NCBI GenBank assembly: GCA_035411265.1
Contig: DAONSQ010000004.1
Location: 1 to 37,503, forward strand
DNA: 37,503 nucleotides
From: UBA1359 sp035411265
GTDB taxonomy: Bacteria; Patescibacteriota; Patescibacteriia; Patescibacteriales; Patescibacteriaceae
Direction: 5' to 3'
Shown: piece after piece, positions 8,136 to 16,173 of the stretch
How the letters are laid out: every line of letters begins with the position of its first letter
Numbering within the stretch: the stretch's first letter is position 1
Position numbers and translations under genes: made by a program
The notes under the pieces: model-generated
Database searches by the model: none
Told to the model about the DNA's origin: nothing
What the model saw: the letters and a program-made list of their open reading frames with translations, nothing else

Positions 8136-9849
8136 CTTGATTTATCTTAACTAAACGATAGAGAGTAAACTTTTCATAAGACCAGACTTCTTCCAAGCGG
8201 TAGCCAAAAGGTGGTAGACGCCTTTCATTCAAATACTTAATATCTCGTTCATTAAAACGGAAATTAAAATAATAGAGCGGGTGCTTTTCCAGTATCTGAC
8301 CGTAATAACGATTCATATTATCATCGTCGAATAAACCGACAATGACTTGTCTCTCTGGAAAAAATAATTTGTCCTGATACTTAGTAATAATAATGCTATT
8401 AGCTTCAGTTTTTTCTAAGACACCTTGTAGTAATTGATAATCCTCAATTTGACGTTGGCCAGTATACAGAAGACCCTCTTCTGAACCAATGGCCACAAAG
8501 CGTAGATTATAAAAACAAATAACTGCCACAATACTAACAATTACTGTTCGTGCTACTTGCTTACGAAAAAGAAAGCGAACAATAGTTCTTAAGGCTTCTG
8601 CCGCCCAAGGTAGGGCACCAAAATAAATCGGCAACCAATAGCGAGTGTATGAATTACCAATTGTAAAACGATTTGGATCGGGGTTATCATTAAACTTCCA
8701 ACTGCCGTAATAAATAATTAAAAAAGCCGAAGCCAAAAGCCAACTAATTAAAAACAGCCAACGATCCTTAGACCATTGCCGACGATTGATAATAAAAAGA
8801 AAAACACCAACAACCGCCAAGATCATCAACCAAGGAAACATCGCAATAGCATAATGATAAAAAACAATTGCTGACTGCTTGGGCCAAAAACCAAAATAAA
8901 AAATAGTGTCTTTTAGCGTATTAAGTTTATCGACAATTACTGAACCATTAACTAAGCTCTGCCAACTAAACAAACCTAAACTCGTTTGACTAATAGTATT
9001 GACTGAATTAGTCATAGCTGGATAACCGCCGCCATACCAACTGCCATGAAGCCGTAAATTCCAACTAGCCATCGGAATTAAAGCCACCATCAACCAAGCC
9101 GCCCACCACAACCAACGATACCAGCCAATTTCTCGAAAATAGGCAATTATAATTAAAATCAATAATGGACCCAGCCATAATAATTCCGAAGTTCTAGTGG
9201 CAATTGCCCAGCCAAAAGCTAACCCGGAAATAGCCAAAGCTATTAAAGCTAAGCAACGACATTTCTTATTCTTAACCAAATCTCGCCGCCTTTCTAAAGC
9301 TCGAAAACCAAAATAAGTGCCAATAATAATCGAGCTTAAAAAAAGCACATTATGAAACATGCTTTTAGCACTATAGTAAACAAAAACTGGAAAAGTGGCT
9401 GCTAAAGTTGCTGCTACAACACCAGTTGATTGATTAAAAACCCTTTTAATTAGACCGAAGAAAAACCATAAACCTAAAATACCAATAATCGGCGTAATAA
9501 ATGGTAAGACCTCAACAACTAGCAATCTAGCAATTGTTCCATAAAGTATCGGCAAGCCCAAAAAACTAACTGGCAACAATAAATTGCCTTCATTTTTAAA
9601 ACTACGTGGCCGAACAATCTCTGCTGCTGGCAAAGCTACTCCATTATCAGATTTAAACTGGCCGGTCTCGGCGTAAAGCTTACTAAAATAATAATTAGCC
9701 GCCTCATCTGGAGCCGACCATTTGACAAAACCAGCTTGCTGGATACAATATTGATAAGTACTGGTAGCAGTAAAAAATAAGCTGCCAATAACTATCAAAT
9801 AAGCGCCGGTCAAGATTATTGCATTGCTGAATTTAAATAAACGAGCCAT
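8110..9849 (-). CDS. GT39/ArnT-like polytopic membrane glycosyltransferase
   Basis: 579 residues with about 11-12 predicted transmembrane helices. The first large external loop has the paired acidic residues characteristic of GT-C enzymes of the GT39/GT83 type (S-A-P-D48-E49-A-A-N-Y-Y), and a small soluble tail follows the last helix. Such enzymes use polyprenyl-phosphate sugars to glycosylate proteins or lipids on the outer face of the membrane. The start codon at 9849 shares bases with the divergent start at 9848 (CATG), so any promoter must lie inside the opposite gene. It overlaps the downstream GT4 by 26 bp and appears to head the minus-strand operon running to rseP. Confidence 0.85.
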   Translation of the reverse strand: MARLFKFSNAIILTGAYLIVIGSLFFTATSTYQYCIQQAGFVKWSAPDEAANYYFSKLYAETGQFKSDNGVALPAAEIVRPRSFKNEGNLLLPVSFLGLPILYGTIARLLVVEVLPFITPIIGILGLWFFFGLIKRVFNQSTGVVAATLAATFPVFVYYSAKSMFHNVLFLSSIIIGTYFGFRALERRRDLVKNKKCRCLALIALAISGLAFGWAIATRTSELLWLGPLLILIIIAYFREIGWYRWLWWAAWLMVALIPMASWNLRLHGSWYGGGYPAMTNSVNTISQTSLGLFSWQSLVNGSVIVDKLNTLKDTIFYFGFWPKQSAIVFYHYAIAMFPWLMILAVVGVFLFIINRRQWSKDRWLFLISWLLASAFLIIYYGSWKFNDNPDPNRFTIGNSYTRYWLPIYFGALPWAAEALRTIVRFLFRKQVARTVIVSIVAVICFYNLRFVAIGSEEGLLYTGQRQIEDYQLLQGVLEKTEANSIIITKYQDKLFFPERQVIVGLFDDDNMNRYYGQILEKHPLYYFNFRFNERDIKYLNERRLPPFGYRLEEVWSYEKFTLYRLVKINQVDERGNKK

Positions 9850-11776
9850 GAAATTAACATCAAAAATAAATTTTTCAACCGACCCACTGCTAATTATTGC
9901 CCTGGCTAGCCTTTTAGGTTCTATCTGCTATTGGCTTTTCGGCCTAACCCTTTTCGGTCGGATAGCAACGCTTCTAGGAACCGCTATTATCTATTTTATT
10001 ATATACCGAAATCGACCTCTTAGCCAAGCAAAATCAATAAATTACTATCATTGGAACTGGCCTAATTTATTATTGCTAACTTTACTAATTTTTTCGGGAT
10101 TATATCTTTACTTTCACCGCAGCCAATTACCACTACAAACACCTTGGTCAGAAGTTAATTTTTTATTCTGGCTAAGCTATGGCTTAGCCGCCTTCTTGGG
10201 CCTATTGCTCTGCCGTTCTAAATACCAGATAAGTAGCTTCAATATTAGGCTCTGGTGGTTAATTACTTTCGGTGTTGCCAGCTTTGTTTATTTTTCTAGC
10301 TTTGGTTTTGATCCTTTTATCCATCAAGCTGCTGAAAAAACTATCGCCAGCCAAGGAGTTATCGAACCGAAAACACCATACTATATCGGCCAATATTCAT
10401 TAGTAGTCTTGATTAATTGGTTGGCTAGAATCGATATCAGCCTGATTGAAAGATGGTTATTACCTATCTTGATTTCTTTTTTCCTACCGACCTTGCTTGC
10501 TAATTGGTTCAAAAACAATAACTTAACCGCAACAAAAGAAAAAATAATAATCTGGCTCTTGCCAATTCTAGGCTGGCCAATTTTTATTGTTACTAACCCA
10601 CAAAATTGCGCTTACTTTTTCCTATTGAGCACAATCTTGTTTGCTACGATAAACTCCAAAGATAAAATTTTTCCCTGGCTAACGGCCCTAGCTAGTCTGG
10701 CCTGCCAACCTCTAGCCGGACTGCCCGCCCTGACTATTGCCATACTTAACACAAGCCCAACATTTAACCGGTCTCAGAAGATAAAAAACCTAACTATTTG
10801 GAGCGGCCTAAGCTTAACCCTGTTTATCCTCCCCCTTTCTTTTTGGTATGCTAATTGGCAACAGACTAATTCCTGGTCGCTGTCCTTCCCTCCCTTTCCC
10901 GAATTACTAAGCTGGTTAAACAATTTTACGAACTGGTCCAACCTCTGGCCCAATCAAGAACACCTCTGGCTTAACCTGATTTACAGTTGGCAAACCTGGC
11001 AAAAAATAATAGTTGTTCTTTTAATTATCTCTGGCTATAAAATTGCCAAGAAAGAACACGCTCACCTTGTTAAGCTTATCCGGCCGATTAGCTTATCTGT
11101 CTTAGCTTCTCTTGTCCTTACTAGTTTTATCCCTTTTGATTTTTTAATCAGCTATGAACGCTATAATTATTTATTGCGTTTCATCTGGGTTTTTCTAATT
11201 ATCAATCTGCCCTTGATTTTACTCGCCCTAAACAAACTAACCGACGCTTGGCTCCAGCATAAAAATAACCGCTTGTTTATCGGCTCAACTAGCTTAGTCC
11301 TAAGTATCCTTCTGGTCTTTAGCCTTTATCTCAATTATCCTCGTCTTGATAAATACTCTAATGCCAAAGGCTTATCAGTTGGGGCTGCTGACTTAGCAGC
11401 TGTTATCTGGATTGAGGAAAATGCTTCACAAAACTATTTAGTTCTAGCTAATCAGCAAGTCAGCGCTGCTGCTCTAGGCCACTATGGTTTTTACTCCGGA
11501 AAACATTCCCGTTATTTAAAGGATTCTTTTTTCTATTATCCGATACCCACATCAGGTATACTTTATGAATATTATTTAAAAATGGTTAATGATTACCCTA
11601 GTCGCGACACTATAAAAAAAGCTGCCGAGCTAGCTGGCGTTAAAGAAGCTTATTTAGTCTTAAATAAATACTGGTACGGCTTTGAAAAATTAATCAGCGA
11701 AGCTAGGACTGAAGCTGATTCAATGAAAGAAATCAATAACCAACAAACCGTTATTTTTACTTATCGTTTTGACTGA
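9848..11776 (+). CDS. Polytopic membrane protein, GT-C-like; substrate unknown
   Basis: About 642 residues from the ATG at 9848. An upstream in-frame ATG at 9824 would add eight residues but lies inside the divergent gene. About 12-13 hydrophobic helices are visible. An acidic motif, FGFDPFIHQAA (Asp155 when counted from 9848), lies in the first main external loop and resembles the catalytic-loop aspartate of GT-C glycosyltransferases. The last ~110 residues form a soluble domain containing GHYGFYSGKHSRYLKDS. It reads opposite to its neighbours and is the only plus-strand gene in a 19 kb minus-strand stretch. It ends in TGA and overlaps the convergent GT4 stop by 20 bp. A lipid-linked sugar transferase is an inference from fold signature and context. 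Confidence 0.65.
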   Translation: MKLTSKINFSTDPLLIIALASLLGSICYWLFGLTLFGRIATLLGTAIIYFIIYRNRPLSQAKSINYYHWNWPNLLLLTLLIFSGLYLYFHRSQLPLQTPWSEVNFLFWLSYGLAAFLGLLLCRSKYQISSFNIRLWWLITFGVASFVYFSSFGFDPFIHQAAEKTIASQGVIEPKTPYYIGQYSLVVLINWLARIDISLIERWLLPILISFFLPTLLANWFKNNNLTATKEKIIIWLLPILGWPIFIVTNPQNCAYFFLLSTILFATINSKDKIFPWLTALASLACQPLAGLPALTIAILNTSPTFNRSQKIKNLTIWSGLSLTLFILPLSFWYANWQQTNSWSLSFPPFPELLSWLNNFTNWSNLWPNQEHLWLNLIYSWQTWQKIIVVLLIISGYKIAKKEHAHLVKLIRPISLSVLASLVLTSFIPFDFLISYERYNYLLRFIWVFLIINLPLILLALNKLTDAWLQHKNNRLFIGSTSLVLSILLVFSLYLNYPRLDKYSNAKGLSVGAADLAAVIWIEENASQNYLVLANQQVSAAALGHYGFYSGKHSRYLKDSFFYYPIPTSGILYEYYLKMVNDYPSRDTIKKAAELAGVKEAYLVLNKYWYGFEKLISEARTEADSMKEINNQQTVIFTYRFD

Positions 11777-12959
11777 TATTATTTAGAATATTATTTAAAT
11801 ATTCTTCAGGGCTTACTACTACTCCATCATTTAGACAAGTCCACTTTTCTTTTTTGCTTATTCTCTGTTCAGCTTCTAACCAAGCTTTGGATAAGCTATC
11901 CAGATTACCGGCCTCAAAAGATAAATAACCTAAACGCTTAGCTAATTCACCACTGCCACCATGGCTGACAGTGATTGCCAAACAACCATTAGCTGCTGCT
12001 TCAATCAAATTTGTCGGCCAATTTTCATAACAAAAAGATGGTGCAATTAAAATATCGGCTTTTTTAAAATAAGCATTCACTTCTGACGAATCAACTCTTC
12101 CAACCACCTCTAAATTTTTCTCATTTTGAGCTAGTATTTTTAAATCCGCTTCAGCTTGGCCGCCACCAACAATGATTAATTTAACCGGCTCTAAATTATT
12201 TTCACTCAATCTTTGATTAAACTTAGACCAATTATTAGCTAACCAAACAATTCCTTTAGCTTGATTTAGCTGGCCAATAAATAAAGCCACCTTTAATGAC
12301 TGCGGTTGATTATAGACCTGCGGCAAACAATCATTACTGGCGTTAGCTAGTCTTAGCCACTTATTTCGATTCAGCCATTTCATTCTTTGATGATAATTAA
12401 TTAACCATTCCGATGGACTAATTAACAATCGAGCATAACCCAGCCAACTAGCAGTTAAACGTTGATAAACAACTGCTGCCAAACTACTAAATTGCTGCTC
12501 CTGTCCAACTATCATTAAACCGCTAGGGTGGAGATATTGTAAATCATGAACAACCTGCACGCTTTTTATACCTAAGCGCCAGCAACAAAAATGGAGACTA
12601 TAACCTAAGCCAGTTAAATTATTAGCCACCACCAGATCTGGCTTGAACTCGGACAAAAGCCTGGCCCAACGCCCCATTAATCTAGTACCAAAACAATCTG
12701 GCAAATGCCACAACAATCTCCACCACCACGACATTGAAGCTAGCCGATAATAACTGCTCGGCCAAAAAATAGTTTCAATTTCATCGCTTAAATCAAAAGA
12801 TTTTTCCGACAACAATTGCTCGTCTTTATCTGGGCTAAGCGCCACTATTTTAATTTCATGACCAGCCTTTTGCCAACCTTCAGCTAAGCGACGAACTATC
12901 ACTTCTGCTCCGCCGCGCTGATAAGGAAAAAAAGTATTGTTCGCAATAATTATTTTCAT
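11757..12959 (-). CDS. Glycosyltransferase family 4
   Basis: 400 residues. The N-terminal domain opens with IIIANNTFFPYQRGGAEV, a typical GT4 start in which the GGAE loop contacts the acceptor or donor phosphate. The C-terminal domain has VALFIGQLNQAKGI, and the E-x7-E motif is present as ENWPTNLIE, followed by AANGCLAITVSHGGSGEL. The gene is tryptophan-rich but otherwise ordinary. Its start overlaps the preceding GT4 stop by four bases (ATGA), strong evidence of coupled translation. It is the last gene of the mreB-led glycan operon and ends tail-to-tail against the plus-strand membrane gene with a 20 bp overlap and no visible terminator. Confidence 0.88.
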   Translation of the reverse strand: MKIIIANNTFFPYQRGGAEVIVRRLAEGWQKAGHEIKIVALSPDKDEQLLSEKSFDLSDEIETIFWPSSYYRLASMSWWWRLLWHLPDCFGTRLMGRWARLLSEFKPDLVVANNLTGLGYSLHFCCWRLGIKSVQVVHDLQYLHPSGLMIVGQEQQFSSLAAVVYQRLTASWLGYARLLISPSEWLINYHQRMKWLNRNKWLRLANASNDCLPQVYNQPQSLKVALFIGQLNQAKGIVWLANNWSKFNQRLSENNLEPVKLIIVGGGQAEADLKILAQNEKNLEVVGRVDSSEVNAYFKKADILIAPSFCYENWPTNLIEAAANGCLAITVSHGGSGELAKRLGYLSFEAGNLDSLSKAWLEAEQRISKKEKWTCLNDGVVVSPEEYLNNILNNISQNDK

Positions 12960-14113
12960 TGTTTTTTTAAATAAAAAGCCGGGAGCTCGCTTGGCTGATC
13001 AAAAGAAAATTTAGCTACCGCTCTCACTCGACTAGCCTTGCTCATAGATAAGCTTAAATCTTTATTAGATAAAAGACTAATTATTTTTTTCGCTAGATCA
13101 TCAACTTCTCCTGGGTTAATTAGCAGGCCGCAACTAGCGTCAATCACTTTTCTAACACCGGGTAAATTAGCTGCCAGACAAGGTACGCCGCTAGCCATTG
13201 CTTCCAATAGTACTAAACCAAAAGCTTCGCAGCGATTGATTGATGGTAAAACAAAAATATCGGCTAAGCGATAATAATCCGGCAACTCATCCCCGCTAGC
13301 TCGTCCAACCAAAAAAACTCGCTCAGCAACCCCTAATTCGTTAGCCTTTTTTTGATAAGAATCTTTCAAGTCACCATCGCCAACAATCACTAACTGCCAA
13401 GCTATTGATGGCTTTTCTGTCGCCACTTTAGCCAGAGCTTGTAATAAAATATCAACCCCTTTAAAATAATGGGCTTTATCTAAACCACCGACCATTAAAA
13501 CAGTTGGCATTAAAGAATTCAGGCCAACTTTCTCCATTAACGTATCATTCTTATCGCCGGGACAAAACCGTTCAGTATCTACTTTGAATGGTATTTCTAC
13601 TACCCTTTCCAAAGGAATGGCCCTCAGTTTTCCCGCTGCTGAATTCTCCCAATAATCCAACGAGGCGCAGGTTACTTTTTCAGCCATTTTTAATAATCTG
13701 GCCAAAAATAATTGACGAAAAATGGCAAAAACCCAGCCACGCCAACCCTTAGCTTGCGGATCCATATGGTAATGGATAAACAATCTAGTTCTTGAATATT
13801 TTTTCTTTAAGAAATAAACCAAAGCATCGGTGCCGTAAAATGGATAATGCAAGTGAACTATGTCAGAAGATTGCCAAATTTTCTTTAATCCACGAACCGC
13901 TGCAGCATTACCAAAGCTTAACCAGCTTGGCAAACGGATTATTTCATATCGTCCATCGGTCGGATAATTAACTTTCTTGCCGTAATCAGGACAAACTACG
14001 GTAATTTGAAAGTCAGGCTGAGCCATAGCCAGCCGATTAACAATTTCTTCAGTTGTATGACCCATGCCCCCAGGATACGGCGCATAAGTACAAACTAGAT
14101 GAACTATTTTCAT
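12956..14113 (-). CDS. Glycosyltransferase family 4 (PimA/mannosyltransferase-like)
   Basis: 385 residues. It starts HLVCTYAPYPGGMGHTTEEIV, with the GGMG loop of GT4 enzymes. Further motifs are the middle VVEIPFKVDTERFCPG linker, then TVLMVGGLDKAHYFKGVDIL, then CEAFGLVLLEAMASGVPCLAANLPGVRKVI with an intact E-x7-E pair. The sequence resembles phosphatidylinositol or polyprenol mannosyltransferases more than starch-type GT4s, but the donor cannot be fixed from sequence. It ends in TGA within an ATGA overlap with the next GT4, and begins five bases after the DUF2304 gene. Confidence 0.9.
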   Translation of the reverse strand: MKIVHLVCTYAPYPGGMGHTTEEIVNRLAMAQPDFQITVVCPDYGKKVNYPTDGRYEIIRLPSWLSFGNAAAVRGLKKIWQSSDIVHLHYPFYGTDALVYFLKKKYSRTRLFIHYHMDPQAKGWRGWVFAIFRQLFLARLLKMAEKVTCASLDYWENSAAGKLRAIPLERVVEIPFKVDTERFCPGDKNDTLMEKVGLNSLMPTVLMVGGLDKAHYFKGVDILLQALAKVATEKPSIAWQLVIVGDGDLKDSYQKKANELGVAERVFLVGRASGDELPDYYRLADIFVLPSINRCEAFGLVLLEAMASGVPCLAANLPGVRKVIDASCGLLINPGEVDDLAKKIISLLSNKDLSLSMSKASRVRAVAKFSFDQPSELPAFYLKKQ

Positions 14114-14118
14114 TTCTC

Positions 14119-14472
14119 CTAATCAATTTGGTCTTCCTTATTGTCAGTCAGTGGATCTTGTTTAGCCATTAAGCTAACTAATTGCGTTAATTGGCGTTCA
14201 TATTTTTCTAGCTTAAGCCGCAGACGAAAAATAAAATAAAAACAAACCGCCACACCAACATAAAGAAGGACATCGATACCACTACCAGAAAAGCCCAATT
14301 TGGCTACCAAGCTGTCGATTTGGCTTAAAGACAAAACCGCTAAAGCTGAAGATAACCAGAATATCAACCAAAAGCCAAATTCCAACCAGCTAATCCGACG
14401 CTGCCTTTGTTGCCACAATAATTTAATTAAGAAGAAACCAATCAAGGCTAAAGCTACTATTTTCTGTAACAT
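14119..14472 (-). CDS. DUF2304 family small membrane protein
   Basis: 117 residues with three transmembrane helices (about 1-20, 28-50 and 66-86) followed by a charged helix ending QLTQLVSLMAKQDP. The size, the 'GSGIDVLLYVGVAVCFYFIFRLRLK' type third helix and the terminal 'L-T-x-L-V' segment match DUF2304. DUF2304 genes are very often placed beside a DPM1-like GT2 lacking its own membrane helices, exactly as here: the GT2 ends one base upstream. A role as membrane partner for that enzyme is inferred. Confidence 0.8.
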   Translation of the reverse strand: MLQKIVALALIGFFLIKLLWQQRQRRISWLEFGFWLIFWLSSALAVLSLSQIDSLVAKLGFSGSGIDVLLYVGVAVCFYFIFRLRLKLEKYERQLTQLVSLMAKQDPLTDNKEDQID

Positions 14473-14473
14473 A

Positions 14474-15136
14474 CTATTTAATCAATCTATCTAAAAATAA
14501 ATCCTTAATAATTCGCCATCCTCCAGACATTCTTTGACCAAATTCAGTATAGCGAACCGTTACGCCAACTTCACGGTATTTAATACCTAGTTTTTTGGTC
14601 AGCCACAAAATTTCTGAGCAATGAGCCATTTTATCTTGCCGCCAATCAAGCTTCCTGGCAGCTTGAGCTGACAAAACACGAAAACCATTTTGTGGATCAT
14701 TAAATTTAACCCCCAAGAAAAAACGATTAAACAACCTCGCTAAGGGTAATATCAATCGTTTTTTAAGCGGCGGCAAATTATGTTCTTTATCTAAAAAACG
14801 AGAACCAAAAACCATCTCAACTTCACCATTGATAACCGGTGCCGCAGTGGCCAAAATTTCTTCAGCCACAAATTGACCGTCAGCGTCGAAATGGACAATA
14901 ACGTCAGCACCGTTTTCTAAAGCATATTGTGTTCCAGTTCTTAGAGCCGCTCCTTGGCCACGATTGATTGGGTGGCGCAAAACTAAGGCTCCCTTAGCCA
15001 TGGCTACTCTAGCTGTCTGGTCCTTAGAGCCATCATCAACAACAACAATGTCAGCAATCCACCGCTTTACATCAGCTACCACTGCTCCAATATTTTTCTC
15101 CTCATTCCAAGCCGGAATAACGCAAACAACTTTCAT
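14474..15136 (-). CDS. GT2 polyprenyl-phosphate sugar synthase-like (DPM1/GtrB type)
   Basis: 220 residues, a single GT-A domain without membrane helices. Motifs are VIPAWNEEKNIGAVV at the N-terminus, VVDDGSKDQT (DDGS at 34-37), HPINRGQGAALRTG, and the metal-binding D84-A-D86 within FDADGQF. Enzymes of this type transfer a sugar from a nucleotide donor to polyprenyl phosphate, making donors for GT-C enzymes like those encoded at 8110-9849 and 9848-11776. It lies between the epimerase (3 bp gap) and DUF2304 (1 bp gap). The lack of transmembrane segments fits an enzyme recruited to the membrane by DUF2304. Confidence 0.9.
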   Translation of the reverse strand: MKVVCVIPAWNEEKNIGAVVADVKRWIADIVVVDDGSKDQTARVAMAKGALVLRHPINRGQGAALRTGTQYALENGADVIVHFDADGQFVAEEILATAAPVINGEVEMVFGSRFLDKEHNLPPLKKRLILPLARLFNRFFLGVKFNDPQNGFRVLSAQAARKLDWRQDKMAHCSEILWLTKKLGIKYREVGVTVRYTEFGQRMSGGWRIIKDLFLDRLIK

Positions 15137-15139
15137 AAT

Positions 15140-16165
15140 CTACCAAACGGTCGGAATCTTCTTAAGTGACTTGCTGGAACGTAAATTCTCAATGGTTTTA
15201 TCCAAACCATGATCCAGGCTCACAACCGGCATCCAGCCCAATTGTTCACGAGCTAAACGAGTATCTGGCAAATTGAGCTGCGACATAAAAAGTAATTGAT
15301 CAGTATAAGTAATCTGGGAACTAGAACTGGTTTTTTCAATTATCTTGGCCGCAACATCGGCAATCTTTAAATCAACTTCTGAACCGATATTAACCGGACC
15401 GGCTAAATCGCTCTGCATTAATTTAATAACCCCATCAATAGCGTCGGAAATATAGCATAAAGACGAAGAAAAATTACTATCGCCATTAATAACCAAATCT
15501 TTATTATCTAAAGCATTGATAATAAAATCAGGAATCATATGGCCTTGATTGATAGGCAACCTAGGTCCGTATATTCTAAACAAACGAATAATCTTAGCAT
15601 CTAAACCATGAACTTGACGATAAGTATTAACCATAGTCTCAGCAAAACGCTTACCCTCATCATAGCAGGCTCGCTCAGACAGCTGATCAACCACGCCCAA
15701 GTCATTTTCTAAAACTTTTCTAGTCTGTTGTTCTGGGCTATGGCCATAAACGACTGAAGAAGAAAAATGCATCAACTTGGCCTGATATTGTCGAGCTAAT
15801 TCTAATACTTGAAAAACTGCAGCTGAATTGGCTGACAGGTTTGCTAAACGATTGTCCATAAAATCAACCGGCGACATCGGACAAGCTAAATTATAAATTT
15901 CTTGGATACCTTGAAATTTAATCTTAAAGCGCTCCAGCTCAGGAAAAGCTAACAGGTCCAAGGGTAGCGACATGTCATGACGGATAAAGATAAAATCTGG
16001 GTTGGACAGTAAATGGTCAATATTTAACTCGTTGCCACTGGAAAAATTATCAACGCAAATAATCTTATTAGTCTTGATAAGCTCATCACAAAGATGTGAA
16101 CCAACAAAGCCGGCTCCGCCAGTTATCAAGATATTTTTCTTATCAAAAATCTTTTGCATCAACAT
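15140..16165 (-). CDS. NAD-dependent epimerase/dehydratase (UDP-glucuronate decarboxylase-like)
   Basis: 341 residues, an extended short-chain dehydrogenase. The NAD-binding loop GGAGFVG is at 16-22, followed by the CVDNFSSG acidic end of beta-2. The catalytic triad is visible as S-S-S (135-137) plus Y168-D-E-G-K172. The stretch YDEGKRFAETM and a downstream RIYGPRL resemble UDP-xylose synthase/UDP-glucuronate decarboxylases, but UDP-glucose 4-epimerase-like activity is not excluded. It presumably makes an activated sugar for the glycosyltransferases in the same operon. M1 and M3 are both possible starts. It lies 8 bp after the subtilase gene. Confidence 0.88.
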   Translation of the reverse strand: MLMQKIFDKKNILITGGAGFVGSHLCDELIKTNKIICVDNFSSGNELNIDHLLSNPDFIFIRHDMSLPLDLLAFPELERFKIKFQGIQEIYNLACPMSPVDFMDNRLANLSANSAAVFQVLELARQYQAKLMHFSSSVVYGHSPEQQTRKVLENDLGVVDQLSERACYDEGKRFAETMVNTYRQVHGLDAKIIRLFRIYGPRLPINQGHMIPDFIINALDNKDLVINGDSNFSSSLCYISDAIDGVIKLMQSDLAGPVNIGSEVDLKIADVAAKIIEKTSSSSQITYTDQLLFMSQLNLPDTRLAREQLGWMPVVSLDHGLDKTIENLRSSKSLKKIPTVW

Positions 16166-16173
16166 AAAAAGTA

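Noticed and set aside
11757..11776. Frameshift or assembly error at the convergent 20-bp overlap
   Set aside because: Both proteins end with normal family-length C-termini; short tail-to-tail overlaps also occur at 1061-1069 and fit the compact style.
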